From NCBI GenBank assembly GCA_037440345.1, contig JBBIUJ010000003.1, forward strand, positions 1-47,761: a stretch of DNA of 47,761 nt. Direction: 5' to 3'. The stretch comes from CAINVV01 sp037440345 (GTDB lineage: Bacteria > Bacteroidota > Bacteroidia > Bacteroidales > Prolixibacteraceae). Below the pieces are notes generated by a model. That model ran no database searches, was not told the origin of the DNA, and saw only the letters and a list, made by a program, of their open reading frames with translations. The stretch's first letter is position 1; every line of letters begins with the position of its first letter. The position numbers were made by a program, and so were the translations under genes. Shown in pieces: positions 19,816 through 28,620 of this stretch.

Positions 19816-20307
19816 TTGACACACGAAGAGTTTAAAAATATATTCGACACACATTTTATCGACGTTCGTAACTACATTTACTATCGATCTGGCAATAAAG
19901 AGCAGGCAATTGAGGTAGCTCAGGAGACCTTTGTGACTTTGTGGGAGAAGAAAATGCAAATTGAAAATATAAACATCAAAGCTTTATTGTATAAAATTGC
20001 AGGTGATGTTTTTATCAACCAGCACAGACAACAGAAAGTCCATATGAAATTCATGGCTAAAGCAGTGGATGAAACATTTGGAGAAAGTCCGGAAGAGTTG
20101 GTCAGGTTCAAAGAATTGAGCAGAAACTATGAACTCGCCCTGGAAAAACTGCCTGAAAAGCAGCGCACAGTTTTTCTGATGAGCAGAATGGATGGTTTGA
20201 AATATTATGAAATTGCTGATAATCTTGGCTTATCAGTAAAGGCAGTTGAAAAAAGAATGAAGAATGCCTTGGATTTTATAAAGGAAGCAATAGGCTACCA
20301 AAAATGA
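19816..20307 (+). CDS. ECF-type RNA polymerase sigma factor (FecI-like)
   Basis: A 163-aa sigma-70 family factor that directs RNA polymerase to its target promoters once released by the neighbouring FecR-type anti-sigma factor. Region 2 spans about residues 8-75 (FDTHFIDVRNYIYYRSGN, VAQETFVTLWEKK). Region 4 lies at about 110-160 with the helix-turn-helix LPEKQRTVFLMSRMDGLKY, EIADNLGLSVKAVEKRMKNA. The start is a TTG at 19816; AAGGA ending 5 nt upstream supports it and no ATG offers the complete region 2. It overlaps the FecR gene by 4 nt. Likely target: the TonB receptor operon downstream, possibly including itself. Confidence 0.93.
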   Translation: MTHEEFKNIFDTHFIDVRNYIYYRSGNKEQAIEVAQETFVTLWEKKMQIENINIKALLYKIAGDVFINQHRQQKVHMKFMAKAVDETFGESPEELVRFKELSRNYELALEKLPEKQRTVFLMSRMDGLKYYEIADNLGLSVKAVEKRMKNALDFIKEAIGYQK

Positions 20308-21158
20308 GCAAAGAATTAAAGACAAAACTTAACGAGAGAGAGAATATCCTCCTCTTTCCTGAAATTGATCTGGATTTCCCGGTTTCAAAGGAAGAGGTAT
20401 GGAATAATCTCATGATACGAATGGATCAACCAAAACAATCAGGCCGCAAGATATTTTTACGTCCATTGTTCAGATTTGCTTTGGCTGCTTCTTTGTTATT
20501 GCTTGTGGGTGTAACCTCTTTTTTCAGATTCTATACCAAAACTGTTGAATCCAAGGCTGGAGAGCATATAACCTGTACATTACCCGATAATTCATATGTG
20601 GAGTTAAATGCAGGATCGTCATTATGGTATCACCCTTATTGGTTCAATCTTTCCAGGACTGTCAACCTTGACGGAGAGGCCTATTTTAAGGTAACGCGTG
20701 GCAGCAAATTTAAAGTGCATTCAAACTTGGGTGAAACAACTGTTCTGGGCACCAGTTTTAATATTTTTTCAAGGCTCAACGAATACAATGTCACCTGTTT
20801 TACAGGAAAAGTACAGGTCGTATCTTCCGATAAGAGTGAAATTGTATTCTTATATCCGAATGAACAAGCTTATATCAGTAATGCGGGCGATTTACGTTTG
20901 GTTAAGGAGGTCAAGGCTAGTACGGTAATTTCATGGCGCAACAATAAGTTCTTTTTCACTGGAACACCCGTCATTTCAGTAATTCATGAAATTGAACGTC
21001 AGTATAATATAAAAATTCAATACCAGGCAGACTCCAGCTTGACCTATACCGGAAATTTTTCAAAATCGTTGTCTGAAAAAGAAGTATTAGATTTGGTTTG
21101 TACCTCCTTAGAGCTTACTTTTGAAAGGAGTTCAATAACTGAATTCCGGGTTAATTAA
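20304..21158 (+). CDS. FecR-family anti-sigma factor
   Basis: Inner-membrane regulator that holds the ECF sigma factor until a signal arrives from the TonB receptor. The 284-aa protein has a cytoplasmic N-terminal part of about 55 residues and one transmembrane helix (about 56-74, PLFRFALAASLLLLVGVTSFF). The periplasmic FecR domain shows CTLPDNSYVELNAGSSLWY, VNLDGEAYFKV, TTVLGTSFNI and TCFTGKVQV. A C-terminal DUF4974-like domain follows (SVIHEIERQYNIKIQY, LSEKEVLDLVCTSLELTFE), which is the usual Bacteroidota arrangement. The 4-nt overlap with the sigma gene couples their translation. Confidence 0.95.
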   Translation: MSKELKTKLNERENILLFPEIDLDFPVSKEEVWNNLMIRMDQPKQSGRKIFLRPLFRFALAASLLLLVGVTSFFRFYTKTVESKAGEHITCTLPDNSYVELNAGSSLWYHPYWFNLSRTVNLDGEAYFKVTRGSKFKVHSNLGETTVLGTSFNIFSRLNEYNVTCFTGKVQVVSSDKSEIVFLYPNEQAYISNAGDLRLVKEVKASTVISWRNNKFFFTGTPVISVIHEIERQYNIKIQYQADSSLTYTGNFSKSLSEKEVLDLVCTSLELTFERSSITEFRVN

Positions 21159-21172
21159 TATTCAAAAGTTTG

Positions 21173-23674
21173 ATGCGGTCTGGCTTCATCTCCGTCCTTT
21201 TTTTAATCCTATTATCTGCTTCATCTGTGTCTGCCCAGAAAATAGGGATATATGCAAATAACGATCCTCTCAACAAAATTCTGTTGGCACTCAGGGATCG
21301 ATATCATCTTGAATTTTCTTTTAATGATCAACTTTTATCACAATTCAAACTCACGGTAAACCAGAATTTTGACTCACCGGAAGAGGCAATCATGTCGTTA
21401 ATCAAAGGACTTCCCTTGACTTTGGCCAAAAGGCGGGAAGTATTTATGATTCTTCCCGAAAAAAAAGAGATGCAGCCAAAAAACTATCTGCTTTCCGGTT
21501 CGATTTCAGAAGCCAGGAGTGATGAGCCCCTCTCCTTTTCACAACTGATAATCGACAATCGCGTTCTGATATCAGATATGAAAGGCAGCTTTTCATATGC
21601 TGTAAAAAAAGACTCTTCCTTTCGGGTAAAAGTTGTTCATCTCGGATATTATATTCTCGATACTGTGCTTGTAGCCGGTATTAATCATCATTTAAAGTTG
21701 CTCCCTTCCATAATTGGCCTGCGCGAAATCGTTATCTGGGAAAAATCTCCGGACCGAACAACGCAAGTTGGGAATGTAGCAGGCTCAATTCGACTCAATC
21801 ACCAAATATCCAGATATCTACCCGGGAACAATGATAATTCGATTTTTACATTGCTGCGATTGATGCCCGGCATTTTGGCGTCGAGCGAACAGTCAAACGG
21901 ATTAATTATCTGGGGTTCCTATGAAGGACAGAGTCAGATAATGTTGGATGGGTTTAATATCTGGGGATTGAAAAGTTTCAATGATGATATCGACGCTGTA
22001 AATCCACTTATAGCTAAAGATGTGGAGGTTTTTAAAGGCGGCTTTGATGCGACACTTGGCGATCGGGTTGGAGGTATTGTTCGTATCAATGGTAAAACCG
22101 CCAACATGAAAAAACCATCCATCAGCCTGAACATCAATAATGTAACAGCAAATGGAATGGTTGAACTTCCATTGTGGAAAAACAGTTCACTACTTTTATC
22201 CTTCAGACAAACATACTATAATCTATACAACAACAAGAAGGTAATTCCACACAATGTCCAGAATTATTTGGCAAGTAAACCAACGATTGATTATACCGTT
22301 TTTCCTGATTATAACTATCGGGATGCAAACATAAAATTTACAACGACCAACAATAAAGGCGATCTCTTTTATATAAGCAGTATGGCGGGAGATGATCGTT
22401 TTAAATACACAATTGATCAACGCTCTGGTGTAAACTCCCTTTTCAAAACCAATTCAGAAAAAAATGACCAATATGGACTCTCCAGCTTCTTCGGGCACAG
22501 ATGGAAGAATGGAAATATGACAAATCTGACTACAACTTATTCCGCTTTGGATACTGAGATAGGTGATGTTTTAGAATTAGAAAGACCTAACGGGAGTTCT
22601 GTCCTCAAACATGATAATTCAACCAGAAACAAGATATCCGAAATTAGTGGCCGGATTGATAACAATATCAAACTGTCACAATCGCACATACTTGAGACTG
22701 GATTCGGGTTTGCAGCCAATGATGTCAGTCTTACCGCGGATTCATCGGGCTTTCGTCAGACTAATTTTCAAATTAAAACCGCTAGAATAAACGGATATGC
22801 CCAGGATCATTTGACCTTGGCAGGTCAGATAGATTTAAAGCTTGGTTTGCGTGCAGATCTGCCGTTTAATTTGGTTAAGTTATATGTGCAACCGAGAATT
22901 TCAGCAAGTTTCAGACTTTCTGACAAGATTAAACTTAATGCAGCCTGGGGTATATATAACCAGTTTATTTCTAAAAGTTCGGTTTTGGATGAAACCGGGA
23001 ATTATAAGTATATCTGGACTGCCTGCGACAATGAAAATGTACCGGTGCTGAAGTCGATCCATTGGGTTTTAGGCTCAACTTACAACAAGAATGATCTTAC
23101 ATTTAGCATAGAGGCTTATTACAAACAAACAGACGGGTTGACACGTTTCATCAAAAAAAGTCAAAAATATAAAAACCTGATATACAAAGGAGATGGCAGG
23201 GATTATGGCATAGATTTCTTTTTGAGAAAAGATTACAGGGGACATTCAGCCTGGATATCCTATACTTTGAGCAAATCGGAAGAGCGGTTTCCATATTTCA
23301 CAAAGGGGACATACCGACCCTCTCCTATGGATCAGCGACATGAGGTGAAAACAGCTGTAATTGTTAACCTTAAGCCACTCTTTCTTTCCGCCAACTATGT
23401 ATTTGGCTCCGGGTTTTTGTTTAATAATGGAACTTCTGCCAAGCCAATTTATATTTCACCCAAGTATAATCGTTTGGATGTTGCAGTAAATGTCAGATTC
23501 AATATTGGAAAGACTGCTGGGGAAACAGGGGTATCAATTCTAAATGTCCTGGATACAAAGAATATCAGGTACGCTAATTTTGAAAAGGTGCCAGTCGATC
23601 AGACAATTTCAGTCAATGTATATCAAGAGGCAGTTCCTTTTAGTCCGAGAGTGAATTTGAGGTTAGTCCTGTAA
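21173..23674 (+). CDS. TonB-dependent receptor with N-terminal signalling (STN) domain, FecA-like
   Basis: Outer-membrane transporter that also signals through FecR to the ECF sigma factor. The protein of about 833 aa has a signal peptide ending in SVSAQ, then an STN domain (about 23-95; ANNDPLNKILLALRDRYHLEFSF, LTVNQNFDSPEEAIMSLI). After this come a CarboxypepD-like domain (about 105-175), a plug (LLRLMPGILASSEQSNGLIIWG, GFNIWGLKSF, VFKGGFDATLGDRVGGIVRI) and a barrel ending in FSPRVNLRLVL. The start is the ATG at 21173; the preceding codon is a TTG and gives no benefit. There is no SusD homologue beside it, so the ligand may be something other than a SusD-bound glycan. It is 14 nt downstream of fecR. 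Confidence 0.92.
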   Translation: MRSGFISVLFLILLSASSVSAQKIGIYANNDPLNKILLALRDRYHLEFSFNDQLLSQFKLTVNQNFDSPEEAIMSLIKGLPLTLAKRREVFMILPEKKEMQPKNYLLSGSISEARSDEPLSFSQLIIDNRVLISDMKGSFSYAVKKDSSFRVKVVHLGYYILDTVLVAGINHHLKLLPSIIGLREIVIWEKSPDRTTQVGNVAGSIRLNHQISRYLPGNNDNSIFTLLRLMPGILASSEQSNGLIIWGSYEGQSQIMLDGFNIWGLKSFNDDIDAVNPLIAKDVEVFKGGFDATLGDRVGGIVRINGKTANMKKPSISLNINNVTANGMVELPLWKNSSLLLSFRQTYYNLYNNKKVIPHNVQNYLASKPTIDYTVFPDYNYRDANIKFTTTNNKGDLFYISSMAGDDRFKYTIDQRSGVNSLFKTNSEKNDQYGLSSFFGHRWKNGNMTNLTTTYSALDTEIGDVLELERPNGSSVLKHDNSTRNKISEISGRIDNNIKLSQSHILETGFGFAANDVSLTADSSGFRQTNFQIKTARINGYAQDHLTLAGQIDLKLGLRADLPFNLVKLYVQPRISASFRLSDKIKLNAAWGIYNQFISKSSVLDETGNYKYIWTACDNENVPVLKSIHWVLGSTYNKNDLTFSIEAYYKQTDGLTRFIKKSQKYKNLIYKGDGRDYGIDFFLRKDYRGHSAWISYTLSKSEERFPYFTKGTYRPSPMDQRHEVKTAVIVNLKPLFLSANYVFGSGFLFNNGTSAKPIYISPKYNRLDVAVNVRFNIGKTAGETGVSILNVLDTKNIRYANFEKVPVDQTISVNVYQEAVPFSPRVNLRLVL

Positions 23675-23701
23675 AATCCAGGAAAACCCTACAGTCTTTA
23701 T

Positions 23702-23728
23702 CCGCATGTATTTGATCCTGATATGCGG
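23702..23728. other. Hairpin in the gap after the TonB receptor gene
   Basis: CCGCAT (23702-23707) and ATGCGG (23723-23728) form a 6-bp stem, extendable by a G-U and a U-A pair on the loop side, 28 nt after the receptor stop codon. It is not followed by a T-run, so a role as terminator is doubtful. Confidence 0.25.
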
Positions 23729-23835
23729 GAGCTTTGTACAGAATCCCTGAAATTCTCCTCAAATAAACTGAAATAACCAATTTATACAATATACGTATAC
23801 CTTGACGTAAATTAACCCATTAAATACTTTTACTT

Positions 23836-24252
23836 ATGGTCTATCCTTTCATCAATGTTTGGGCGGTGCTGGTAGGCTCGCTCGCTTTTTGGGTGCTTGG
23901 CGCCCTGTGGTATAGTCCGGTATTGTTCGGAAAAATCTGGCAAAAAGAAGTCGGGTTCAAAGAAGAGGAAATCAAGAAAGCGAACATGGCCATGATATTT
24001 GGCCTGAGTTTTCTGATAATGCTTTTCATGGTATGGGCATTGAATTTCGTGATCAATTCCCATAAACCTGAAGATGTCACTATGTTAAGCGGACTGCATT
24101 ATGGCGCATTCATCGGATTTTTCTTCTCGATGTTGACATTGGGCATCAACTATCTTTACCAGCGCCGGTCGGTAACCTTATGGCTTATAGATGGATTTTA
24201 CATGGTTATCGGGTTGGGAATTGCCGGTATGATCCTGGGAGCCTGGAGATAG
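23836..24252 (+). CDS. DUF1761 family small integral membrane protein
   Basis: A 138-aa protein with four predicted membrane helices (about residues 5-30, 52-75, 88-108 and 114-134). The family signature near the N terminus is present: INVWAVLVGSLAFWVLGALWYSPVLFGKIW, with the charged loop KEVGFKEEEIKKAN after it. DUF1761 proteins are widespread, their function is unknown, and nothing in the neighbourhood assigns one. It is a single gene, convergent with the downstream GT2 gene after only 32 nt. A possible -7-like box (TACTTTTA, 23825-23832) ends 3 nt before the ATG, which would imply a leaderless mRNA and is not convincing. Confidence 0.85.
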   Translation: MVYPFINVWAVLVGSLAFWVLGALWYSPVLFGKIWQKEVGFKEEEIKKANMAMIFGLSFLIMLFMVWALNFVINSHKPEDVTMLSGLHYGAFIGFFFSMLTLGINYLYQRRSVTLWLIDGFYMVIGLGIAGMILGAWR

Positions 24253-24284
24253 CTCGGGGGGATTTGCTGTTCCATTTTATAGTT

Positions 24285-25037
24285 TTATTGTTCTTTTTCT
24301 TTGTAAATGGAACTTTCCAATAATCCGATTCTATGAAATAGGTATTTTATTGATGTCATAAGGCATCCTATTCCGTATTTTATACTGTTACTGAAATTTA
24401 TAGAAGAGGCTTCCGGAAGATATTTTGTTGGGCATGTAATTTCGGCTATTTCAAAACCAGCCATACATATTTGTGTAATAACTTGATTATCGAAAACAAA
24501 ATCATTGGAGTTCGCCTGATAATTGATTCTTTTCAAAACCTTCGAAGAATAAGCTCTATAGCCAGAATGGTATTCGGATAGCTTTTGATTTATAATAATA
24601 TTTTGAAGAAAAGTTAATATTCGGTTAGCTACATATTTATACAAAGGCATTCCTCCTTTCAAAGCCCCTTTACCCAATATTCGTGACCCAAGTACAACAT
24701 CATATACTTCGTTTGCAATAAGATACGACATTGAATGAATTAATTTTGGGGTGTATTGATAATCCGGATGTAACATGATAATTATATCTGCTTCTAATTC
24801 CAGTGCCTTGTCATAACAAGATTTTTGGTTTGCACCATAGCCAAGATTTTTCTCATGTTTAATGATACTTTTTAAACCATATTCTTTTGCAATTATTATT
24901 GTATCGTCTGTACTATAATCATCAACTAAAATGACATCATCTACTATATCCTTAGGAATTTCATTAAGTACTTTTAAAATAGTTTTTCCCGCATTGTATG
25001 CAGGCAAAACAACAACGATTTTTTTATCTAGTATCAT
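24285..25037 (-). CDS. Polyprenyl-phosphate sugar synthase-like family 2 glycosyltransferase (DPM1-like)
   Basis: Predicted to transfer a hexose from a nucleotide sugar to polyprenyl phosphate on the cytoplasmic face. The 250-aa protein shows the DPM1-like layout: VVVLPAYNAGKTILKVL at the start, ILVDDYSTDDT, EKNLGYGANQKSCYDKAL, and the metal site IIMLHPDYQYTPKLI, followed by SGYRAYSSKVL. There are no C-terminal membrane helices, so it is probably peripheral. Its start overlaps the 3' end of the GT-C/TPR gene by 14 nt on the same strand. This fits a donor-synthesis enzyme paired with a GT-C enzyme that uses lipid-linked sugar. The sugar (mannose or glucose) is not determined. Confidence 0.85.
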   Translation of the reverse strand: MILDKKIVVVLPAYNAGKTILKVLNEIPKDIVDDVILVDDYSTDDTIIIAKEYGLKSIIKHEKNLGYGANQKSCYDKALELEADIIIMLHPDYQYTPKLIHSMSYLIANEVYDVVLGSRILGKGALKGGMPLYKYVANRILTFLQNIIINQKLSEYHSGYRAYSSKVLKRINYQANSNDFVFDNQVITQICMAGFEIAEITCPTKYLPEASSINFSNSIKYGIGCLMTSIKYLFHRIGLLESSIYKEKEQ

Positions 25038-27015
25038 ATTCCTGTTTATTCTTTTTAGAATCAGTCAAAACCCTAATTTGTTCCAGGGTTTGCTTATCAC
25101 CAGGATTAAATTTCAGAACTATCTGGTAATCGGCAATGGCTCCGTCATAATCTTTTAGCATGACTTTTGAAAAGGCCCTGTTATAATAGTGAACAAAGTT
25201 CGTTTTTTCAATTCGTATGAGTTCGTCCAAATCTTTTAACGCTTTATCGAACTTCCCCGTCTCTAAATATAAAGCGCTTCTATTCCTGATTATTGCCAGG
25301 GCTTCTTTAGGATCCTTTGCCAATGCTGAATCATAATCCTTTATCGCCTCTTCCTTCAGGTTCATCTGATCGAAGATTATTGCCCGGTTGTAGTAGCTCC
25401 TTCCATTTTCGGGATTTAAACTGATAGCCATATTAAGAAGCTTAAGCGCGGTTCTAAATTCCCCCCTCGACTGCAGTAGTACACCCATTCCCTCATAGAC
25501 ATCTGATGATGCAGTTTTATGCTCCATAGCCACCTTGAAGTCCGAAAGGGCCTTATCCTCCAGGTTCTTCTGTTCGATCTTATTATCAACGCGTGCCGAT
25601 TGCCCATAATAATATTTGCCCCTGGCCCTCCATGCCAGCTCCTGATTCGGGTGGTTTTCTATTGCCTGGCTCCAGAGCGTTCCGGTATCATACCATACAT
25701 TTACCTGTTTCCTTGCAAGAAACATCATAACCAAAACATAGAATACTGATAGTAATAGCAGCCATTTTCTGTTCTTGCCGGTATATTGCGATATAAAATA
25801 TGCAGGTATGATCGAAATCCCGATATATGGAAGGTAAGTATATCTTTCTGCAAGGATGGCTTTACCTACCGATATAAATTGTAGTACAAGCAACATCATA
25901 ACGAGGGAGAATCCGAAACTGAAAAAGAATAAATTCGTTTTCTTCATTGAAAAAACTACTAGCAGAAAGGTAATAATAAACCCCAGGAGAGAGAGCCAGA
26001 GGATTATCGGAAAATTTCCATGGTTCATTTCATTCGTATCCGGATATGGATAAAAGCAAGACTGATTTACCGGGAGGATTAACTTTATCAGATAAACCCA
26101 GAATCCATAGCAGGCAACCTGACTTCGTTGCAGCCACGAAAAGGGAGTAACAATATTTATCACGGAATCAGATTCTTTCATGAACTTTAGCATCCCAAGA
26201 AAATTTTCACCGCCCTGAATCCGGAGAGCCATTAATCCAAACAACAACGAAGCTGCAAAAAATGGTGTTAATGCGAGCAGGGACCTTAATGAAAAGGTCT
26301 TTAGCAGCACTGATTTGTACGAATTATTTGCTTCGTCACTTATGGTGAAGTACCTTATCAGGATTGCTATTACTGGAAATACAACTGCAGTTGCTTTTGA
26401 AAGACAGGCAAGAATAAACAGAATAAATGTAAGAGTAAGCCAAAAATACTTCCTTGCATTATCGTTTAAGTACTTGTACCACGTGATCAGACCTAGCAAA
26501 AAGAAAAAACTGCTTAGAACATCTTTCCTGGCAGATATCCAGGCAACTGATTCAACGTGCATTGGATGTACGGCGAACAAGGCTGCTACAAAAAATGCGA
26601 GAATCAGATTCCTGGTAAACAGAAAATAGATAAGCGTAAATACAAGGATTGTATTAATCGTGTGCAAAATGATATTACCAATGATAAATGGTTTTGGTGA
26701 TATCCCGTCCGGACAATCCCTGCAACCATTATCATTCAGGCTCAGGCTGAGTATAGTTAGCGGATGGTAATTCAAAGAAACAACCGTGGAAAAAATCTCC
26801 ATCAGATCGGTTTCTCCGCCCGATCGTACAAGTTTATTGTCGATTACATATTCACTATCATCCCAGTCTACAAAGTTATTCCTGATCGCTCCCGAATAGG
26901 TAAGAATAACAAGAAATACAAGCAAAATAACTGTACCATAGAACCACCTTTTTGAAAATGTATATACCGGAGTTAATCCCCTGTCAAACAAATATTTTGT
27001 TTTCGTATCTGCCAT
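25024..27015 (-). CDS. Multi-pass GT-C-like membrane protein with C-terminal TPR repeats
   Basis: Candidate GT-C glycosyltransferase resembling TMTC/PMT-type proteins, which move a sugar from a polyprenyl-phosphate carrier onto an extracytoplasmic target. With the start at 27015 (MADTKTKYLF) it is 663 aa. The first transmembrane helix is followed by the acidic loop FVDWDDSEYVIDN (D50, D52, D53), placed as in GT-C enzymes. About ten more hydrophobic helices extend to about residue 430, with HPMHVESVAWISARKDVLSS typical of the TMTC/DUF1736 class. The C-terminal 220 residues are tetratricopeptide repeats (LLNMAISLNPENGRSYYNRA, YDSALAKDPKEALAIIRNRS, YNRAFSKVMLKDYDGAIADY). The upstream alternative start at 27069 is a TTG without obvious support. 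Function is inferred from architecture and the overlapping DPM1-like gene. Confidence 0.8.
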   Translation of the reverse strand: MADTKTKYLFDRGLTPVYTFSKRWFYGTVILLVFLVILTYSGAIRNNFVDWDDSEYVIDNKLVRSGGETDLMEIFSTVVSLNYHPLTILSLSLNDNGCRDCPDGISPKPFIIGNIILHTINTILVFTLIYFLFTRNLILAFFVAALFAVHPMHVESVAWISARKDVLSSFFFLLGLITWYKYLNDNARKYFWLTLTFILFILACLSKATAVVFPVIAILIRYFTISDEANNSYKSVLLKTFSLRSLLALTPFFAASLLFGLMALRIQGGENFLGMLKFMKESDSVINIVTPFSWLQRSQVACYGFWVYLIKLILPVNQSCFYPYPDTNEMNHGNFPIILWLSLLGFIITFLLVVFSMKKTNLFFFSFGFSLVMMLLVLQFISVGKAILAERYTYLPYIGISIIPAYFISQYTGKNRKWLLLLSVFYVLVMMFLARKQVNVWYDTGTLWSQAIENHPNQELAWRARGKYYYGQSARVDNKIEQKNLEDKALSDFKVAMEHKTASSDVYEGMGVLLQSRGEFRTALKLLNMAISLNPENGRSYYNRAIIFDQMNLKEEAIKDYDSALAKDPKEALAIIRNRSALYLETGKFDKALKDLDELIRIEKTNFVHYYNRAFSKVMLKDYDGAIADYQIVLKFNPGDKQTLEQIRVLTDSKKNKQEYDTR

Positions 27016-27066
27016 CCTGCTAAGATATAAAATTTGTCCTAACCCCCGATAGCGAAGACATTTCAC

Positions 27067-27196
27067 CAAAGGGTTGAATCATTTTCGGATTTGATTTATC
27101 GGTGTTGGTAGAGAAGAGGTCTGAGAATGGTGGTCAAATAATTTGTGATAGGATGTTTAATATTTGGTCGAATGCTATAAACTGTTCAACCCTTTG
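27067..27196. repeat. 12-bp perfect inverted repeat flanking 106 bp in an intergenic gap
   Basis: CAAAGGGTTGAA at 27067-27078 and its exact reverse complement TTCAACCCTTTG at 27185-27196 bracket an AT-rich spacer upstream of the GT-C gene and downstream of the serine hydrolase. There is no ORF inside and I could not identify a target-site duplication. It could be a long-range RNA stem, paired operator sites, or the remains of a small non-autonomous element. Confidence 0.45.
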
Positions 27197-27256
27197 ATTA
27201 CATCACAACCGACCCATTTTCATTTCTGGCAAAGTCTTCAGTTTGATACTTCCTGG

Positions 27257-28555
27257 CTAGTTATCAATTGATTGGAACACCAGTTGTTTGAACTTCCATC
27301 CGGATTCATCCCTGACGCTACCCTGGGTCTGTTTCATGATGATGCCGATGATTTTCTCCTTTGGATCAGCAAAATACTGGGTATTGAAATATCCGCCCCA
27401 TTCAAATGTGCCCGTACTCCCTTGTCCACCCTTGTTTTGCCCGGTTTCAGTCAATACTGAAAAGGCGAGTCCGAAATTTTTCTCCGTAGCATCCCCCCAT
27501 ACTTTTCCAATCTGGTTGGCCAGCATCAGATCGACGGTTGTCCTGCTAAGCAGTCTTACGCCGTTGTATTCGCCGCCGTTGAGGTACATTTGAAGGAATA
27601 CGGCATAATCCCTGGCTGTACTGGATAATCCCGCACCTCCGGAGAAAAATGTCTTGGCACCTCTTGCTGGGTAGTCAGTGTCATAAAAGGTGGGAGGATA
27701 TTTTTTCCATTTTCCATTTTCCTTGATTTGAACAGCCACCAGCCTGGATGCCTTCTCTTCCGGGAGATAGAAGTAGGTATCACTCATCCCGAGCGGATCA
27801 AAGATGTGGGTCTTGAGGAACTGATCAAAAGGCATTCCTGATACAATTTCGATAAGGTAACCCAGGACATCGAGTCCCTCACTGTAGGTGAAATTTTCTC
27901 CGGGGTTATGATGCAACGGAAGTTTTGCCAGTTTTTTCACACTCTCGGCAATGGTGATTTTTTCAGTGGTGAAGGCATCTGTAATACCCGCTTTCTTGTA
28001 AATCATCCTGAACCGTTCGTCGCCATCAATTACACCATAGCCAATCCCTGAAGTATGTGAAAGCAGGTTCCGGATGGTGATTTCCGATTTGACAGGTTCG
28101 CCTTTCCAGGTGGTATCACTGTATTGAAACGATTTAAGCACCTGCTGATTTTTGAATTCGGGAATGTATTTGGATATCGGGTCATCCAGCCGGAATTTTC
28201 CCATCTCCCAAAGCATCATCACGGCAGTGGAGGTAATGGCCTTGGTTTGAGATGCAATCCTGAAAATGTCATCACGCTTCATTTTGCGCCCTTTCTCATT
28301 CTCTGCCATCCCGAAAGCCTTCCAATGGATGATTTTCCCGTTGCGAACCACCAGGGTCACGACCCCGGGCAGGTTCTCCTCTTTTACTGCATCCACGCAC
28401 ATTTGATCAATCAGTGCCAGCCGCTCCGAAGAGACCCCGACGCTTTCGGCCGAAGCTTCCTCAAGGGCAGGTGATTTCCGGATTGATTTTGTCTGGGAGT
28501 TTACTTCAGTCAGCCCTGCAAATAAAATGATTGTGGCAAGAATAAGCTTTTTCAT
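27257..28555 (-). CDS. Secreted serine hydrolase, beta-lactamase/esterase (class C-like) family
   Basis: A penicillin-binding-protein-fold serine hydrolase that acts in the periplasm. Members include esterases, D-aminopeptidases and transpeptidase-like enzymes, and only a minority are true beta-lactamases. The 432-aa protein has a signal peptide ending in TEVNSQ (residue 21). The SxxK motif is S102-Q-T-K105, followed by the second motif Y224-S-E. The third motif is probably in the GGQGSTGTFEWGG stretch near the C terminus in place of a canonical KTG, as in esterase-type members. It stands alone on the minus strand with 65 nt to the upstream ATPase gene, and there is no resistance context. The physiological substrate is unknown. 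Confidence 0.9.
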   Translation of the reverse strand: MKKLILATIILFAGLTEVNSQTKSIRKSPALEEASAESVGVSSERLALIDQMCVDAVKEENLPGVVTLVVRNGKIIHWKAFGMAENEKGRKMKRDDIFRIASQTKAITSTAVMMLWEMGKFRLDDPISKYIPEFKNQQVLKSFQYSDTTWKGEPVKSEITIRNLLSHTSGIGYGVIDGDERFRMIYKKAGITDAFTTEKITIAESVKKLAKLPLHHNPGENFTYSEGLDVLGYLIEIVSGMPFDQFLKTHIFDPLGMSDTYFYLPEEKASRLVAVQIKENGKWKKYPPTFYDTDYPARGAKTFFSGGAGLSSTARDYAVFLQMYLNGGEYNGVRLLSRTTVDLMLANQIGKVWGDATEKNFGLAFSVLTETGQNKGGQGSTGTFEWGGYFNTQYFADPKEKIIGIIMKQTQGSVRDESGWKFKQLVFQSIDN

Positions 28556-28620
28556 TACGATTAAATTTGATTTGTCGTCCCGGTATATGTCCTGGTAAAT
28601 TTACAAACTAAATTAATATG

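Noticed and set aside
23802..23832. TTG-N20-TACTTTTA promoter for the DUF1761 gene
   Set aside because: The -7 box ends 3 nt before the start codon, which would leave no leader; the match lacks the final G of the consensus.
27257..28555. Antibiotic resistance beta-lactamase
   Set aside because: The Y-S-E second motif, the lack of a KTG triad and the absence of a regulator or mobile context fit the broad esterase/peptidase branch of the family.
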